A DNA stretch of 9,701 nt from an uncultured Bacteroidota bacterium (GCA_903912435.1 CAIWHI010000742.1:1-9701), one strand, 5' to 3'. Counted from the stretch's first letter, positions 1 through 7,528 are shown. The notes: a model not told the origin generated them from the sequence alone. Program-made: numbers and translations.

Positions 1-740
1 CCGTAATACCCAAGGCTTGTTTTACAGATTGAGGTCGAAGATGGATGAATATGCCTGGTATTGGCATATAACATACCTACCTGAGTAATATTAAGCGATC
101 CGTCTATCCTTCCAATAAAAGTATGACCTGACCCAGGTTCGTATTGGTAATAACCTGTTATTGTAAATCCGTCCTGTGTTTCAATTGCATCTTCAACAAC
201 GTAAAATTCACTAAAACCCAGGTCGAAATTCTTTTGCGATGATATTGCCCCATTTGCCTCGAATTTAATTAATGTATTGTTTGGAGGTGGGAAATTATTG
301 CATTGTATATATCCACCGTCGCTTGTTTGGTGAATGGTTTCTCCTGGTACATTTGTAGACCAATCAATACTGCCATCATTTCTCAATTTTGCTGTTCGCT
401 TTCCAGCCACAATATACCCCCCATCAGTTGTTTGTTCTATGTATTTAAAGCCAATTGAGTCTCCATAAGTCCTTTCCCATTCTATATTGCCACTGCCATC
501 TAATTTTATTACCCACGTGCCTGTTACGCCTCCATTGCCGGCAAGATCGCCATTAGTGGAATTTGTATGTCCAAGGGCTATAAAACCGCCATCTGCAGTT
601 TGCTTTACACAAAAGATTTGGTCAGTTGAATCCCCACCATAACACTTTTGCCATATTATTGGCGGTGCTTGTGCGAATACGTGAATTGGGGCTATTGCTA
701 ATGATGCCAAAAATAGAAATAGGTATAAACAGGATTTCAT
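1..740 (-). CDS. Secreted repeat protein, N-terminal part (probable type IX secretion cargo)
   Basis: This reading frame starts at the ATG at 740-738 and stays open for 246 codons to the left edge, so the C-terminus is missing. Residues 1-23 form a signal peptide: a short basic start, a hydrophobic core of Leu, Phe and Ala, and a likely cut after VFA before Gln24. The mature part begins with a 'WQKCYGG' stretch and repeats a 'Q-T-x-D-G-G-[FY]' unit at about residues 47, 103 and 138, alternating with 'IKLDGSGNIEW'-like strands. Such repeats are common in Bacteroidota secreted proteins that look like beta-propellers and usually end in a type IX sorting domain; that domain would lie outside the window, so the route is inferred. 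No Shine-Dalgarno precedes the ATG. An imperfect AT-rich dyad at 803-833 (GCCA/TGGC outside AATAAT/ATTATT) lies upstream. The biological role is unknown; adhesion or surface display is plausible. Confidence 0.85.
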   Translation of the reverse strand, partial: MKSCLYLFLFLASLAIAPIHVFAQAPPIIWQKCYGGDSTDQIFCVKQTADGGFIALGHTNSTNGDLAGNGGVTGTWVIKLDGSGNIEWERTYGDSIGFKYIEQTTDGGYIVAGKRTAKLRNDGSIDWSTNVPGETIHQTSDGGYIQCNNFPPPNNTLIKFEANGAISSQKNFDLGFSEFYVVEDAIETQDGFTITGYYQYEPGSGHTFIGRIDGSLNITQVGMLYANTRHIHPSSTSICKTSLGYY

Positions 741-884
741 GGAATATATTTTAGCAAGTATAACGATTTTAGGGCATGTTTATTGTGAGAATATTTGATT
801 TTGCCAGATAAATAATTTGAATCATTATTTGGCTTTAAAGGTAAGGGTTTAGTAACCAGATAGATTTAGGAAAATAAACTCGCC

Positions 885-930
885 AAAATTGCGGTCTGAC
901 CGCGGAAAGCGGTGCTGACCGCAATTTTTT
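885..930. repeat. Nested long hairpin followed by T-run
   Basis: The outer arms AAAATTGCGGTC (885-896) and GACCGCAATTTT (917-928) are perfectly complementary over 12 bp. Inside them ACCGC (899-903) and GCGGT (909-913) form a second stem around a GGAAA loop. The plus strand ends in six T's (925-930), so the structure could also stop plus-strand transcription. Both flanking genes point away from it, so it is not the ordinary terminator of either. The GCGGT/ACCGC unit occurs four times in 32 bases, which also allows alternative pairings (GCGGTC with GACCGC at 891-903). A structured repeat or a leader attenuator for the 1138 gene are both possible. Confidence 0.7.
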
Positions 931-999
931 CATCATCGGATTTTTGGTATTTTTTAGAGTGATAATTGGTAATTATAATTGGCTTGGTGAAGTGGAATG

Positions 1000-1014
1000 C
1001 CGGATGCAATCCGG
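1000..1014. repeat. TGCA-loop hairpin, copy 1
   Basis: CCGGAT (1000-1005) and ATCCGG (1009-1014) pair perfectly around GCA. The hairpin is preceded by GAATG. Its design matches the hairpin at 8788-8806, where a longer GC-rich stem closes the same T-GCA-A centre and is preceded by GAATAG. The two look like members of one intergenic repeat family, resembling REP sequences. That relationship is inferred from two copies in this window. Confidence 0.55.
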
Positions 1015-1058
1015 AGGATTTGTAGACTGGAGTGGTCCTAGCGGAATACGTGCCCATT

Positions 1059-1083
1059 TGGTCGGGATTAAAAATCCCGACCA
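1059..1083. repeat. Perfect 11-bp hairpin
   Basis: TGGTCGGGATT (1059-1069) and AATCCCGACCA (1073-1083) pair without mismatch around an AAA loop. It ends 54 bases before the 1138 start. No T-run follows it on either strand, so it is not a typical intrinsic terminator. It may be part of the same composite repeat as the hairpin at 1000-1014, or a leader structure of the downstream gene. Confidence 0.65.
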
Positions 1084-1137
1084 GCTCAAAGTGAGGTATA
1101 ACTCCTAAATTAGCAATAATAAAAACCTGTTATCGTT

Positions 1138-1377
1138 ATGGCTATTAACAGTAAAACAGATAAAGATAAGTATGCCAATTATCGTTATGAAATTGTGACC
1201 CCCGAAGAACTTCGTGAGGCAGAGTGGCTAATTTCACAAGTGGATTATAAAGACATGCAGGATTATTTGGATAGGGTAACCAGAGTCGAAATTAGCATTA
1301 TGAAGGATGCAGATGCTAAAAAGATAAAAGCAGCAAGGAAAAGACAATTAACTGCCAAAAGAAAAAATGCAGCTTAA
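1138..1377 (+). CDS. Small hypothetical protein with basic C-terminal tail
   Basis: A 79-residue protein that I do not recognise. It has no signal peptide or membrane segment, so it is probably cytoplasmic. Residues about 20-60 are rich in charged residues and look helical ('TPEELREAEWLISQV', 'MQDYLDRVTRVEISIM'). The tail from about residue 58 is strongly basic, with many Lys and Arg in 'KKIKAARKRQLTAKRK', which would suit contact with nucleic acid or ribosomes; this is inference. The ATG at 1138 is preceded by an A-rich stretch and no Shine-Dalgarno, as is usual in Bacteroidota. The gene ends in TAA followed at once by another TAA, then a terminator 23 bases downstream. That, plus ordinary amino-acid composition, supports a real gene. 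It stands alone and converges on obg. Confidence 0.7.
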   Translation: MAINSKTDKDKYANYRYEIVTPEELREAEWLISQVDYKDMQDYLDRVTRVEISIMKDADAKKIKAARKRQLTAKRKNAA

Positions 1378-1400
1378 TAAATATTGATTTATTTCACATA

Positions 1401-1434
1401 AAAAAATCACCACTCTTTCGCGTGGTGATTTTTT
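1401..1434. terminator. Bidirectional intrinsic terminator
   Basis: AAAAAATCACCAC (1401-1413) and GTGGTGATTTTTT (1422-1434) pair perfectly around an 8-base loop. The stem has a GC-containing core, with an A-run on one side and a T-run on the other, so it can work in both directions. It lies between the convergent 1138 gene (stop at 1377) and obg (stop at 1455) and is the likely end of both transcripts. Confidence 0.9.
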
Positions 1435-1454
1435 AGTTGTAAATAGTATTGTAA

Positions 1455-2453
1455 TTAGATTTCTGTATGTAGTGCTTTCCATAGCATATCCTTGAGCTCC
1501 ATTATGCCGATGTTGGCGAGGGAGGATATGAAAATATGGGGTACCTCTTCAGGTAGGGTTTCTTCAATGGCCTGCCTTAGTTCTTCATCAAGCATATCGC
1601 ATTTGCTTATGGCAATGATTATTTGCTTGTGTAGCATTTCAGGGTTGTATTGTTCCAGCTCATTGAGCAGGATTTCATACTCGTTGGCTATATCGCTACT
1701 ATCGGCAGGTATCAGGAAAAGCAATACCGAGTTGCGCTCAATATGCCGCAGGAACCTATGCCCCAGTCCCTTGCCTTCCGCTGCACCTTCTATAATACCA
1801 GGTAAGTCGGCCATGCAAAAGGAGCGGTTGTCCCTGTAGGGTACTATACCCAACTGAGGGGTAAGCGTAGTAAAAGCGTAATTGGCTATCTTGGGTTTGG
1901 CAGCACTTACTACTGATAATAGGGTGCTCTTGCCTGCATTAGGAAAACCTACAAGCCCTACATCGGCCAATATTTTTAATTCCAGTTGTTTCCAGCCTTC
2001 ACTACCCATTTCACCGGGTTGGGCATATTCTGGTGCCTGATTGGTTGATGTGGCAAAGTTTACGTTGCCCAAACCACCTCGGCCACCCGGAACCCAGATT
2101 ACTTCTTCCCCGTCATGCAGGATTTCGGCTTCTACTTCTCCAGTCTCCTCATCGCGGGCTATGGTGCCAAGTGGCACTTCGAGAATGATGTCTTTCCCAT
2201 CATGCCCGGTACAATTATTTTTAATGCCATTATCCCCGTCATCGGCATGTACGTTTTTGTAATAACGCATGTGCAGGAGGGTCCAAAGCTGGTTATTGCC
2301 TTTAAGGATAATGTGTCCTCCACGGCCTCCGTTGCCACCATCGGGGCCGGCCATAGGGTTAAACTTGGTACGTGCGAAGTGTGCACTTCCCGCTCCACCT
2401 TTTCCGGAGCGGCAAAAAATACGTATATGGTCTACAAAATTTCCTTTCTCCAC
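1455..2453 (-). CDS. obg: GTPase Obg (ribosome-assembly / stress GTPase)
   Basis: Obg is a conserved essential GTPase that binds the large ribosomal subunit and links its maturation to nucleotide and (p)ppGpp levels. The 332-residue product has the glycine-rich Obg fold at about 5-160 ('FCRSGKGGAGS', 'GPDGGNGGRGGHI', 'PGGRGGLGNVNFATSTNQAP') and a GTPase domain from about 161. Visible motifs are G1 GFPNAGKST (169-177), the switch region YAFTTLTPQLG with Thr195/Thr196, G3 DLPG (216-219), G4 as SKCD (283-286, in place of NKxD) and a G5 SSLA near 310. There is no long C-terminal extension, which I believe is usual in this phylum. The start is GTG at 2453, because no ATG lies before the conserved NFVDH segment. 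That GTG overlaps the adk stop by one base (TAGTG), so translation is probably coupled. It shares an operon with adk and ends at the terminator 1401-1434. Confidence 0.97.
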   Translation of the reverse strand: MEKGNFVDHIRIFCRSGKGGAGSAHFARTKFNPMAGPDGGNGGRGGHIILKGNNQLWTLLHMRYYKNVHADDGDNGIKNNCTGHDGKDIILEVPLGTIARDEETGEVEAEILHDGEEVIWVPGGRGGLGNVNFATSTNQAPEYAQPGEMGSEGWKQLELKILADVGLVGFPNAGKSTLLSVVSAAKPKIANYAFTTLTPQLGIVPYRDNRSFCMADLPGIIEGAAEGKGLGHRFLRHIERNSVLLFLIPADSSDIANEYEILLNELEQYNPEMLHKQIIIAISKCDMLDEELRQAIEETLPEEVPHIFISSLANIGIMELKDMLWKALHTEI

Positions 2454-3037
2454 TATGCTACGGGTAACAAATACTTATTGATGTTCTTGGTCAATAATTT
2501 GAATGTTTCTGGAATTGGGTTGTCACCTGCCACACGCTCCAGTTTGCCCTGGGTTTCGTAATAGTCTGCTACAGGCTGTGTCTTAAGGTGGTATTCCTTA
2601 ATGCGCTTAGTGATTACCTCTTCGGTATCGTCACTACGGCCTGATGTCTGGCCACGGAGAACAAGCCTTTTAATAAGGTCAGTTTCATTTACTTCCAAAG
2701 AAAGAACCAGGTTGATACTGGTGTTCTTAAACTCAAGCAATTTGTCCAGAGATTCAGCCTGGTTGCGGGTGCGTGGGAAACCATCGAAAATAAAGCCTCT
2801 TGCATCAGGATTTTCATCTATCTTGCTATCTATCATACCTATCACCACCTCATCGGGTACCAGCATACCCTGATCCATATATTTCTTTGCTTCGGTTCCT
2901 AATGGTGTGTGCCTGCTTACTTCATCGCGTAGCAGGTCGCCTGTAGAAATGTGTTGCAGATTGTAAGTAGTAACTATGTTTTCAGACTGGGTGCCTTTAC
3001 CACTACCGGGGGGGCCAAATAAAACTAAATTGAACAT
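2453..3037 (-). CDS. adk: Adenylate kinase
   Basis: Adenylate kinase interconverts ATP + AMP and 2 ADP in the cytoplasm and sets the adenylate energy charge. The 194-residue protein carries the P-loop GPPGSGKGTQ (8-17), the AMP-binding STGDLLR (31-37), the GFPRT motif (86-90) and, around 128-145, RGQTSGRSDD followed by a short LID. There are no Cys pairs, so this is the short, zinc-free LID form. Length and motifs are complete. It is the first gene of an adk-obg operon: its TAG stop shares its G with the GTG start of obg. The TATTTTTG element at 3061-3068 is the likely promoter, giving a short leader. Adk next to Obg is a recurring arrangement in Bacteroidota, where hpt may also be close; no hpt is present here. 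Confidence 0.97.
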   Translation of the reverse strand: MFNLVLFGPPGSGKGTQSENIVTTYNLQHISTGDLLRDEVSRHTPLGTEAKKYMDQGMLVPDEVVIGMIDSKIDENPDARGFIFDGFPRTRNQAESLDKLLEFKNTSINLVLSLEVNETDLIKRLVLRGQTSGRSDDTEEVITKRIKEYHLKTQPVADYYETQGKLERVAGDNPIPETFKLLTKNINKYLLPVA

Positions 3038-3444
3038 GAACTATTAATTGGTTGACCTTGCAAAAATAACCATACTTGGTGAATACTAGGTAATAATTTA
3101 AAGAATAAGCATAATAATAACAAAATAGCCATGGAAATGTTATCAGGGGGGTTATTAGGAATAACCTTATACAATTGCCCTAGTATTGAGCTCAAAACCT
3201 TCTTTTTGAAGGATTTTATTAAGTATTGGCTATAAAATGAAGCAATTGTTATATTAATTGCGAGAATTATGTAATATTTTCACCTAAAAGCCGCAGGATA
3301 TATTGCTACTAAAAATATTGTTATAATTCAAATTAAGCCCAAATGAATTGGGATACACCAACTTTATGATTTATTTTTGGGTTTTTCAACCAAATATCTT
3401 GTTTTATTCATGTCTTATAGGCTAGACTAAAACTTGTAATTTTT
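3038..3444. other. AT-rich divergent spacer, no confident gene
   Basis: These 407 bases separate adk (minus) from the thioredoxin-like gene (plus). Besides the adk promoter candidate they hold only weak structure. GGTTATT (3150-3156) pairs with AATAACC (3160-3166). CCTTC (3198-3202) pairs with GAAGG (3208-3212), with A's and T's outside. CCCAA (3338-3342) pairs with TTGGG (3348-3352). A 34-codon frame at 3131-3235 is open but has no supporting signal. I cannot identify a consensus promoter for the 3445 gene. The length would allow regulation or a small RNA, but I see no direct evidence for either. Confidence 0.5.
3061..3068 (-). promoter_or_regulatory. Candidate -7 promoter element for adk-obg
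   Basis: Read on the minus strand, TATTTTTG matches the Bacteroidota -7 consensus TAnnTTTG exactly and ends 23 bases before the adk ATG. It would give a leader of roughly 18 bases. No TTTG is present at the -33 spacing, so the call rests on the -7 element and its position. Confidence 0.45.
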
Positions 3445-4887
3445 ATGAATAAAATTGCACTTATTACCTTACTGATACTCTCCTTATGCGCTGGAGATGT
3501 TGCTGCCCGCCCTGGGTATCGTATACATTTGAAAATAGATGGAGTGAAGGATTCTATGGTTTATTTGGCCCATTATTATGGTAAGCCAATGCCTACCATC
3601 TTCAAAAGGGATAGTGCCCGATTTGACAAAAAAGGTAATGCTGAGTTTAAATCAGATGATGAAACCTTTGTAGGTGGAATATATATGATGCTACTATCAG
3701 ACCGCAAGACTTACTTTGAAATATTATTGAATAATGGAGATGACTATAGTATATTAGCTCCAATTAATAATTTACCAGAAGGCATAAAATTCACTAATTC
3801 GCCAGTGAATGATGATTTCAAAGCATATACCGAATTCCTGAAAGGGTATGCTGCTACCCAGCAAGGGTTTGAAAAGGAGTTTAAGGCCGCAAAAAACCTT
3901 GCTGATACCCAGGCAGTACGTAAAAAATCAGCAGGTTCATCTAAGGTTTTGATAAACTATCGAAGGGATTATTTGAAAACACATCCTAATTCTTTGCTGT
4001 CAGTGATTTTTAAGGGATTAGAAATACCACAGATTCCAGAAGGGCCGCATCTGCTTGAAGATGGCAAAACCAAAGATTCATCTTTTGCCTACAGGTATTA
4101 CAAGGGGCATTTTTGGGATGGGTATGATTTCCAGGACGACAGGCTGGTACATGCCCCTATAATTGATGCCAAGCTTGATGAGTATTTTAATAAACTGGTA
4201 ATGCCCTGGCCAGATAGTATAGAGCATGAGGCTGATGTGTTACTAAAAAAAGCAAAGGGTACAAAACATAACTTCAAATATGTTTTGTGGTGGCTTACCC
4301 GTTATGCTGAGAATAGTAAGGTAATGGGTATGGACGAGGTGCTTGTGTACCTGGTGGAGAACTACTATATGAAGGGTGATGCTTTTTGGCTAAGTAACGA
4401 TGAATTAGTGAAATATGAAGACAGGGCAATGAAAATAGCTCCGAATGTGCTGGGCAATGTGGCACCTGTAATGAAGTTGCCCAATGTGATGAATGCCAAT
4501 GAAGAAATATTGCATAGTGGCAAAGCAAAATTCACATTGGTGATTTTTTACTCACCTACATGTGGCCATTGCCAAACCGAAATACCATCAATAGATTCAC
4601 TTTATAGAAAAGTATTGAAGGCTAAGGGATGTAAGGTGTATACTGTAGCTACTGAGGGAGATGAAAAAGCAATAAAGGATTTCATCACCAAAAACAAGTT
4701 GGAAGACTGGACCAATACCTGGGACCCCGGACGAACAGGCGACTGGAGGGGCAAGTATGATGTTTATAGCACCCCCAGCATCTACCTGCTCGATGACAGG
4801 AAAATAATAAGAGGCAAAAAACTGGACCATAGTAATATTGGCTCATTAATAGATATGCTGGAACTAAAGGAAAAAAACAAAAAATAG
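3445..4887 (+). CDS. Exported thioredoxin-fold protein (DUF4369/DUF5106/TlpA-like)
   Basis: A 480-residue protein with a signal peptide (about 1-21, cut near DVAA before Arg22). The Cys at 15 is not in a good lipobox, because Leu14 sits at -1. Residues about 25-110 resemble the beta-rich DUF4369 domain seen ahead of TlpA-type thioredoxins. About 165-260 resemble DUF5106, including HFWDGYDF and DDRLVHAPII. From about 345 comes a thioredoxin fold with the redox motif CGHC (373-376) after FYSPT and the cis-proline in STPS (Pro444). Both cysteines are present, so it should be an active periplasmic thiol reductase or oxidoreductase; the partner is unknown. Its stop is 30 bases before the PPIase gene, with no terminator between them, so the two are probably co-transcribed. 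That suggests a shared role in folding envelope proteins. The family call is firm; the substrate is not known. Confidence 0.88.
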   Translation: MNKIALITLLILSLCAGDVAARPGYRIHLKIDGVKDSMVYLAHYYGKPMPTIFKRDSARFDKKGNAEFKSDDETFVGGIYMMLLSDRKTYFEILLNNGDDYSILAPINNLPEGIKFTNSPVNDDFKAYTEFLKGYAATQQGFEKEFKAAKNLADTQAVRKKSAGSSKVLINYRRDYLKTHPNSLLSVIFKGLEIPQIPEGPHLLEDGKTKDSSFAYRYYKGHFWDGYDFQDDRLVHAPIIDAKLDEYFNKLVMPWPDSIEHEADVLLKKAKGTKHNFKYVLWWLTRYAENSKVMGMDEVLVYLVENYYMKGDAFWLSNDELVKYEDRAMKIAPNVLGNVAPVMKLPNVMNANEEILHSGKAKFTLVIFYSPTCGHCQTEIPSIDSLYRKVLKAKGCKVYTVATEGDEKAIKDFITKNKLEDWTNTWDPGRTGDWRGKYDVYSTPSIYLLDDRKIIRGKKLDHSNIGSLIDMLELKEKNKK

Positions 4888-4917
4888 ACAAACAAAAACA
4901 AAGCAAAAAATCCTAAA

Positions 4918-6891
4918 ATGAATACAAATAAGATGCGAAAATTGGTGTTAATCTGTCTGGCTTCAGGCATTAGTGCGCTATCGGTAAATGCACAACCTTT
5001 ATTTACTTACGGTTCAAATTCCGTTTCTAAAGATGACTTTTTACGTGTTTACAAGAAGAACAGCATCAATAAGAAACCAGATATGAGCGATACGGCATTG
5101 CGCAGTTATCTGCAATTGTATGGTTTGTTCCGGATGAAGGTAGCCGAGGCTGACAAGCAGAAATTGGATACTGTAGCTACCATTGACCATGAGTTAGACA
5201 ACTACCGTAAACAACTGGCTAAAAATTACCTCACTGATGAGCAGGTAACCAATAAGCTGATAAAAGAAGCCTACGACCGTATGAAGGAGAATGTGCATGT
5301 GGCCCATATCCTTATTGCATGCAATCCGGGTAGTGATACTACCGGTCCTGCACATAAAATTGACAGCATCTACCATGTAATTGATAGTAAGAAGGCTGAT
5401 TTTGAAACAATGGCAAAACAGTTTTCTGATGATAAGGGGTCAAAAGATAATGGCGGTGACCTGGCTTATATGACGGGTATGCAATACATCTATAGTTTTG
5501 AAAATGTGGCTTACAATACACCAGTAGGTAAAATATCTAAACCATTCAAAACACAGTTTGGCTATCACATTGTGAAAGTGCTTGACCGTCGTGCCGACCG
5601 TGGTACTGTGAAAGTGGCTCAGATAATGATTGCCGTGCAGAAATCTAAGGGTGAGGAAGGTGCAGCCGCAGGTAAAAAACGTGCTGATAGCGTAGTAGCC
5701 ATGATAAAAGGCGGTACTAATTTCTATGACCTGGTTAAGAAATATTCTGATGACCAATATACGGTGAATGATAGTGGTATGATGAAGCCTTTCAGTGTGG
5801 GTAAAATGGTGTTGCCATTTGAAAATGCTGCATTTGGCTTGAAGAAACCAGGTGATGTTTCGGAACCAGTTAGGACTGAATATGGTTACCATATCATCAA
5901 ATTGATTAGCAAAACTCCTTTGCAACCTTATGATAGCATCTATCCACAGTTGAAGCATAAGGTGGAAAATGATGCAAGGGCGCAAACTGCAAGGGATATT
6001 TTCTTTAATAAAATAAAGGAAAAGAATGGCTTTAAGGAGAATAAGGAAAATATCACTGAAATATGCAATAAGCTGATAGAAATACCTGATACCGGTGCTA
6101 ATGCCAAGCTGATAAAATATGAAAACTACCGAACAATGAATAAGGTAGTATTTGTATTGGCGGGTAAGAATTACTTACAGAGCGATTTTGCCAAATATCT
6201 GGAAACATTGACACGTGGTAAACTGAATGGTGTGAAAACAGCAGTGGTTCATGATGGCTACAATATGTATGTTAATACAGTAGTAAATGATTTTGAAGAG
6301 CACAAACTGGTAGAAGAAAATCCTGAATTCAAATTATTAATGGAAGAATACCGTGATGGTATTATGCTGTTTGAGTTGATGGACAGGAATGTATGGAGCA
6401 AGGCATCTCATGATTCAACCGGATTGAAAACTTTCTATGAAGGACATAAGGCGAAATACATGTGGGAACCAGGATTTGAAGGCTCTGTATACAAATTCAA
6501 GAATAAGGATGCTCTTGATTCTGCCACTTCTATGATAATGAGTGGCAAAACTACTGATGAGCAATTGGCTAAGGAAATGAATACATCCAATGCTCCTGAC
6601 AGGGTAACTATTCAGAGAGGTCGTTATGAGTTCTCCCGTTTCAAAGATGTGACTTTGGCTGAACTACAGGCTAGCAAAACCAAAATGATACCAGCCGCAA
6701 ATGGTGCTTATACATTGATTGTTGCCCGTGAGGTTTATCCAGGTCAGGGTCAGAAAACGCTTGATGAAGCACGTGGTTATGTAGTTGCTGAATATCAGGA
6801 TTTCCTGGAGAAACAGTGGAATGAAAAAATGCGTCAGCAATACCCAATGAAGGTTAACGATAAGGTGTTTAATAGCATGGTGAAGAAATAA
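4918..6891 (+). CDS. Exported peptidyl-prolyl isomerase with two parvulin domains (SurA/PpiD-like)
   Basis: A 657-residue protein with a signal peptide at about 1-25 (core LVLICLASGISAL, cut after SVNA before Gln26). The segment to about 120 is helical and chaperone-like. Two parvulin-type rotamase domains follow. The first spans about 125-225: it opens with NVHVAHIL, carries the GGDLAYM turn and closes with FGYHIVKVLDRR. The second spans about 230-335: it opens with VKVAQIMI and closes with YGYHIIKL. The remaining 320 residues have no domain I can name; they may be a degenerate third PPIase-like or chaperone region. Such proteins isomerise prolyl bonds and hold outer-membrane or secreted proteins in the periplasm. 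The ATG at 4918 follows an A-rich leader without a Shine-Dalgarno; the ATG at 4933 would also leave an intact signal peptide. It is the second gene of a probable operon and ends at a strong terminator. Confidence 0.92.
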   Translation: MNTNKMRKLVLICLASGISALSVNAQPLFTYGSNSVSKDDFLRVYKKNSINKKPDMSDTALRSYLQLYGLFRMKVAEADKQKLDTVATIDHELDNYRKQLAKNYLTDEQVTNKLIKEAYDRMKENVHVAHILIACNPGSDTTGPAHKIDSIYHVIDSKKADFETMAKQFSDDKGSKDNGGDLAYMTGMQYIYSFENVAYNTPVGKISKPFKTQFGYHIVKVLDRRADRGTVKVAQIMIAVQKSKGEEGAAAGKKRADSVVAMIKGGTNFYDLVKKYSDDQYTVNDSGMMKPFSVGKMVLPFENAAFGLKKPGDVSEPVRTEYGYHIIKLISKTPLQPYDSIYPQLKHKVENDARAQTARDIFFNKIKEKNGFKENKENITEICNKLIEIPDTGANAKLIKYENYRTMNKVVFVLAGKNYLQSDFAKYLETLTRGKLNGVKTAVVHDGYNMYVNTVVNDFEEHKLVEENPEFKLLMEEYRDGIMLFELMDRNVWSKASHDSTGLKTFYEGHKAKYMWEPGFEGSVYKFKNKDALDSATSMIMSGKTTDEQLAKEMNTSNAPDRVTIQRGRYEFSRFKDVTLAELQASKTKMIPAANGAYTLIVAREVYPGQGQKTLDEARGYVVAEYQDFLEKQWNEKMRQQYPMKVNDKVFNSMVKK

Positions 6892-6913
6892 GATTTTTAT
6901 CTTTAATAAATTA

Positions 6914-6951
6914 GCAATGCCATACCCTGGAGGTATGGCATTGTTGTTTTT
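6914..6951 (+). terminator. Intrinsic terminator of the PPIase operon
   Basis: CAATGCCATACC (6915-6926) and GGTATGGCATTG (6932-6943) pair perfectly over 12 bp around CTGGA, followed by a T-rich tail (TTGTTTTT, 6944-6951). It starts 23 bases after the PPIase stop and separates that transcript from the lipoprotein gene. Confidence 0.9.
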
Positions 6952-6992
6952 AGGTGAAGAAAATATAATAAATGTGAAATTTGGTTTGCTTA

Positions 6993-7024
6993 TTTGATTT
7001 TGGAATAAGGAAAAACTATCTTTA
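6993..7024 (+). promoter_or_regulatory. Candidate promoter of the lipoprotein gene
   Basis: TTTG (6993-6996) is followed after 20 bases by TATCTTTA (7017-7024). That fits the Bacteroidota pair TTTG / TAnnTTTG with one mismatch, in the last base of the -7 element. Transcription would begin about ten bases before the ATG at 7040. Its place just downstream of a terminator supports an independent transcript. Confidence 0.5.
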
Positions 7025-7039
7025 TATCAAATCTTGATT

Positions 7040-7528
7040 ATGAAAAACATAGTGCTAATAATTTCTGCTTTCATTATTACTACTTTATTTGCTAGTTGTG
7101 ACTTGTCACACTATCCAATTGATGACCCTGCTATTACAAAAATAGATAGTGGATTGCTGGGGAAATGGAGAGAAAAAAGTAAAAAGGGAGATAAGGACTT
7201 TATCACCATTACGAGGTTGAATGACTACAAATACAGTATTGTGGATAAGGAAAAAGGTAAAAAATCAGAGGCTATGCCGGCTCATATATCGGTGATAAAT
7301 AATGCCCGTTTTTTGAATTTGTTTATTAAGGATTCTTCTGATGAAGGTTATATGTTTTATCGAATTCATAATATTGATTCAAAGGCAGGTACATTTTCCT
7401 TTTCAACTGTCAAGGATTCTATAATACAATATTTATATAGTCCTGCTGAGGTACGGCGTTATTTTGCTAATAGACTTGATGACCCAGCCTTTTATGCAGA
7501 TACGTTCTACATGGTGAAAATGAAGTAG
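7040..7528 (+). CDS. Small hypothetical lipoprotein
   Basis: The chosen start is the ATG at 7040 (162 residues). A TTG two codons earlier is in frame but less likely. The first 19 residues form a lipoprotein signal (MKNIVLIISAFIITTLF) ending in FASC, with Cys20 as the probable lipidated residue. Phe at -3 is slightly unusual for a lipobox. The mature part contains 'GLLGKWREKSKKGDKDFITI', typical of small Bacteroidota envelope proteins that open with a 'G-x-W' strand and then predicted beta strands, perhaps lipocalin-like. I do not recognise a specific family. It lies between the PPIase terminator and anmK, and the 83-base gap to anmK has no terminator, so read-through into anmK is possible. 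The function is unknown. Confidence 0.8.
   Translation: MKNIVLIISAFIITTLFASCDLSHYPIDDPAITKIDSGLLGKWREKSKKGDKDFITITRLNDYKYSIVDKEKGKKSEAMPAHISVINNARFLNLFIKDSSDEGYMFYRIHNIDSKAGTFSFSTVKDSIIQYLYSPAEVRRYFANRLDDPAFYADTFYMVKMK

Larger units (their letters stand above)
741..1137. other. Divergent intergenic region with clustered hairpins, no gene
   Basis: This stretch of nearly 400 bases lies between the divergent starts at 740 and 1138. I see no convincing gene in it. A 63-codon frame on the minus strand (866-1057) runs through the hairpins and looks like a by-product of repeated DNA. It contains an imperfect dyad at 803-833, a nested hairpin at 885-930, a TGCA-loop hairpin at 1000-1014 and a perfect 11-bp hairpin at 1059-1083. 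No clear match to the Bacteroidota promoter pair (TTTG then TAnnTTTG) faces the 1138 gene. On the minus strand TATACTTG, seven of eight matches to the -7 element, lies a short distance upstream of the 740 start, but it has no -33 partner. Confidence 0.6.

Noticed and set aside
866..1057. 63-codon minus-strand frame in the divergent spacer
   Set aside because: It is built almost wholly from the arms of the hairpins at 885-930 and 1000-1014, has no ribosome site or promoter, and its composition is not protein-like. Frames of this kind arise from repeated DNA.
1130..1189. Direct repeat TTATCGTTATG at the 1138 start (1130-1140) and again at 1179-1189
   Set aside because: The two 11-base copies put their ATGs in different frames, and the second simply encodes YRYE within the gene. 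It is most likely a coincidence.
3131..3235. 34-codon plus-strand open frame in the adk / thioredoxin-like spacer
   Set aside because: It starts with ATG and has a plausible composition, but no ribosome site, promoter or terminator supports it, and an open stretch of this length can arise by chance.
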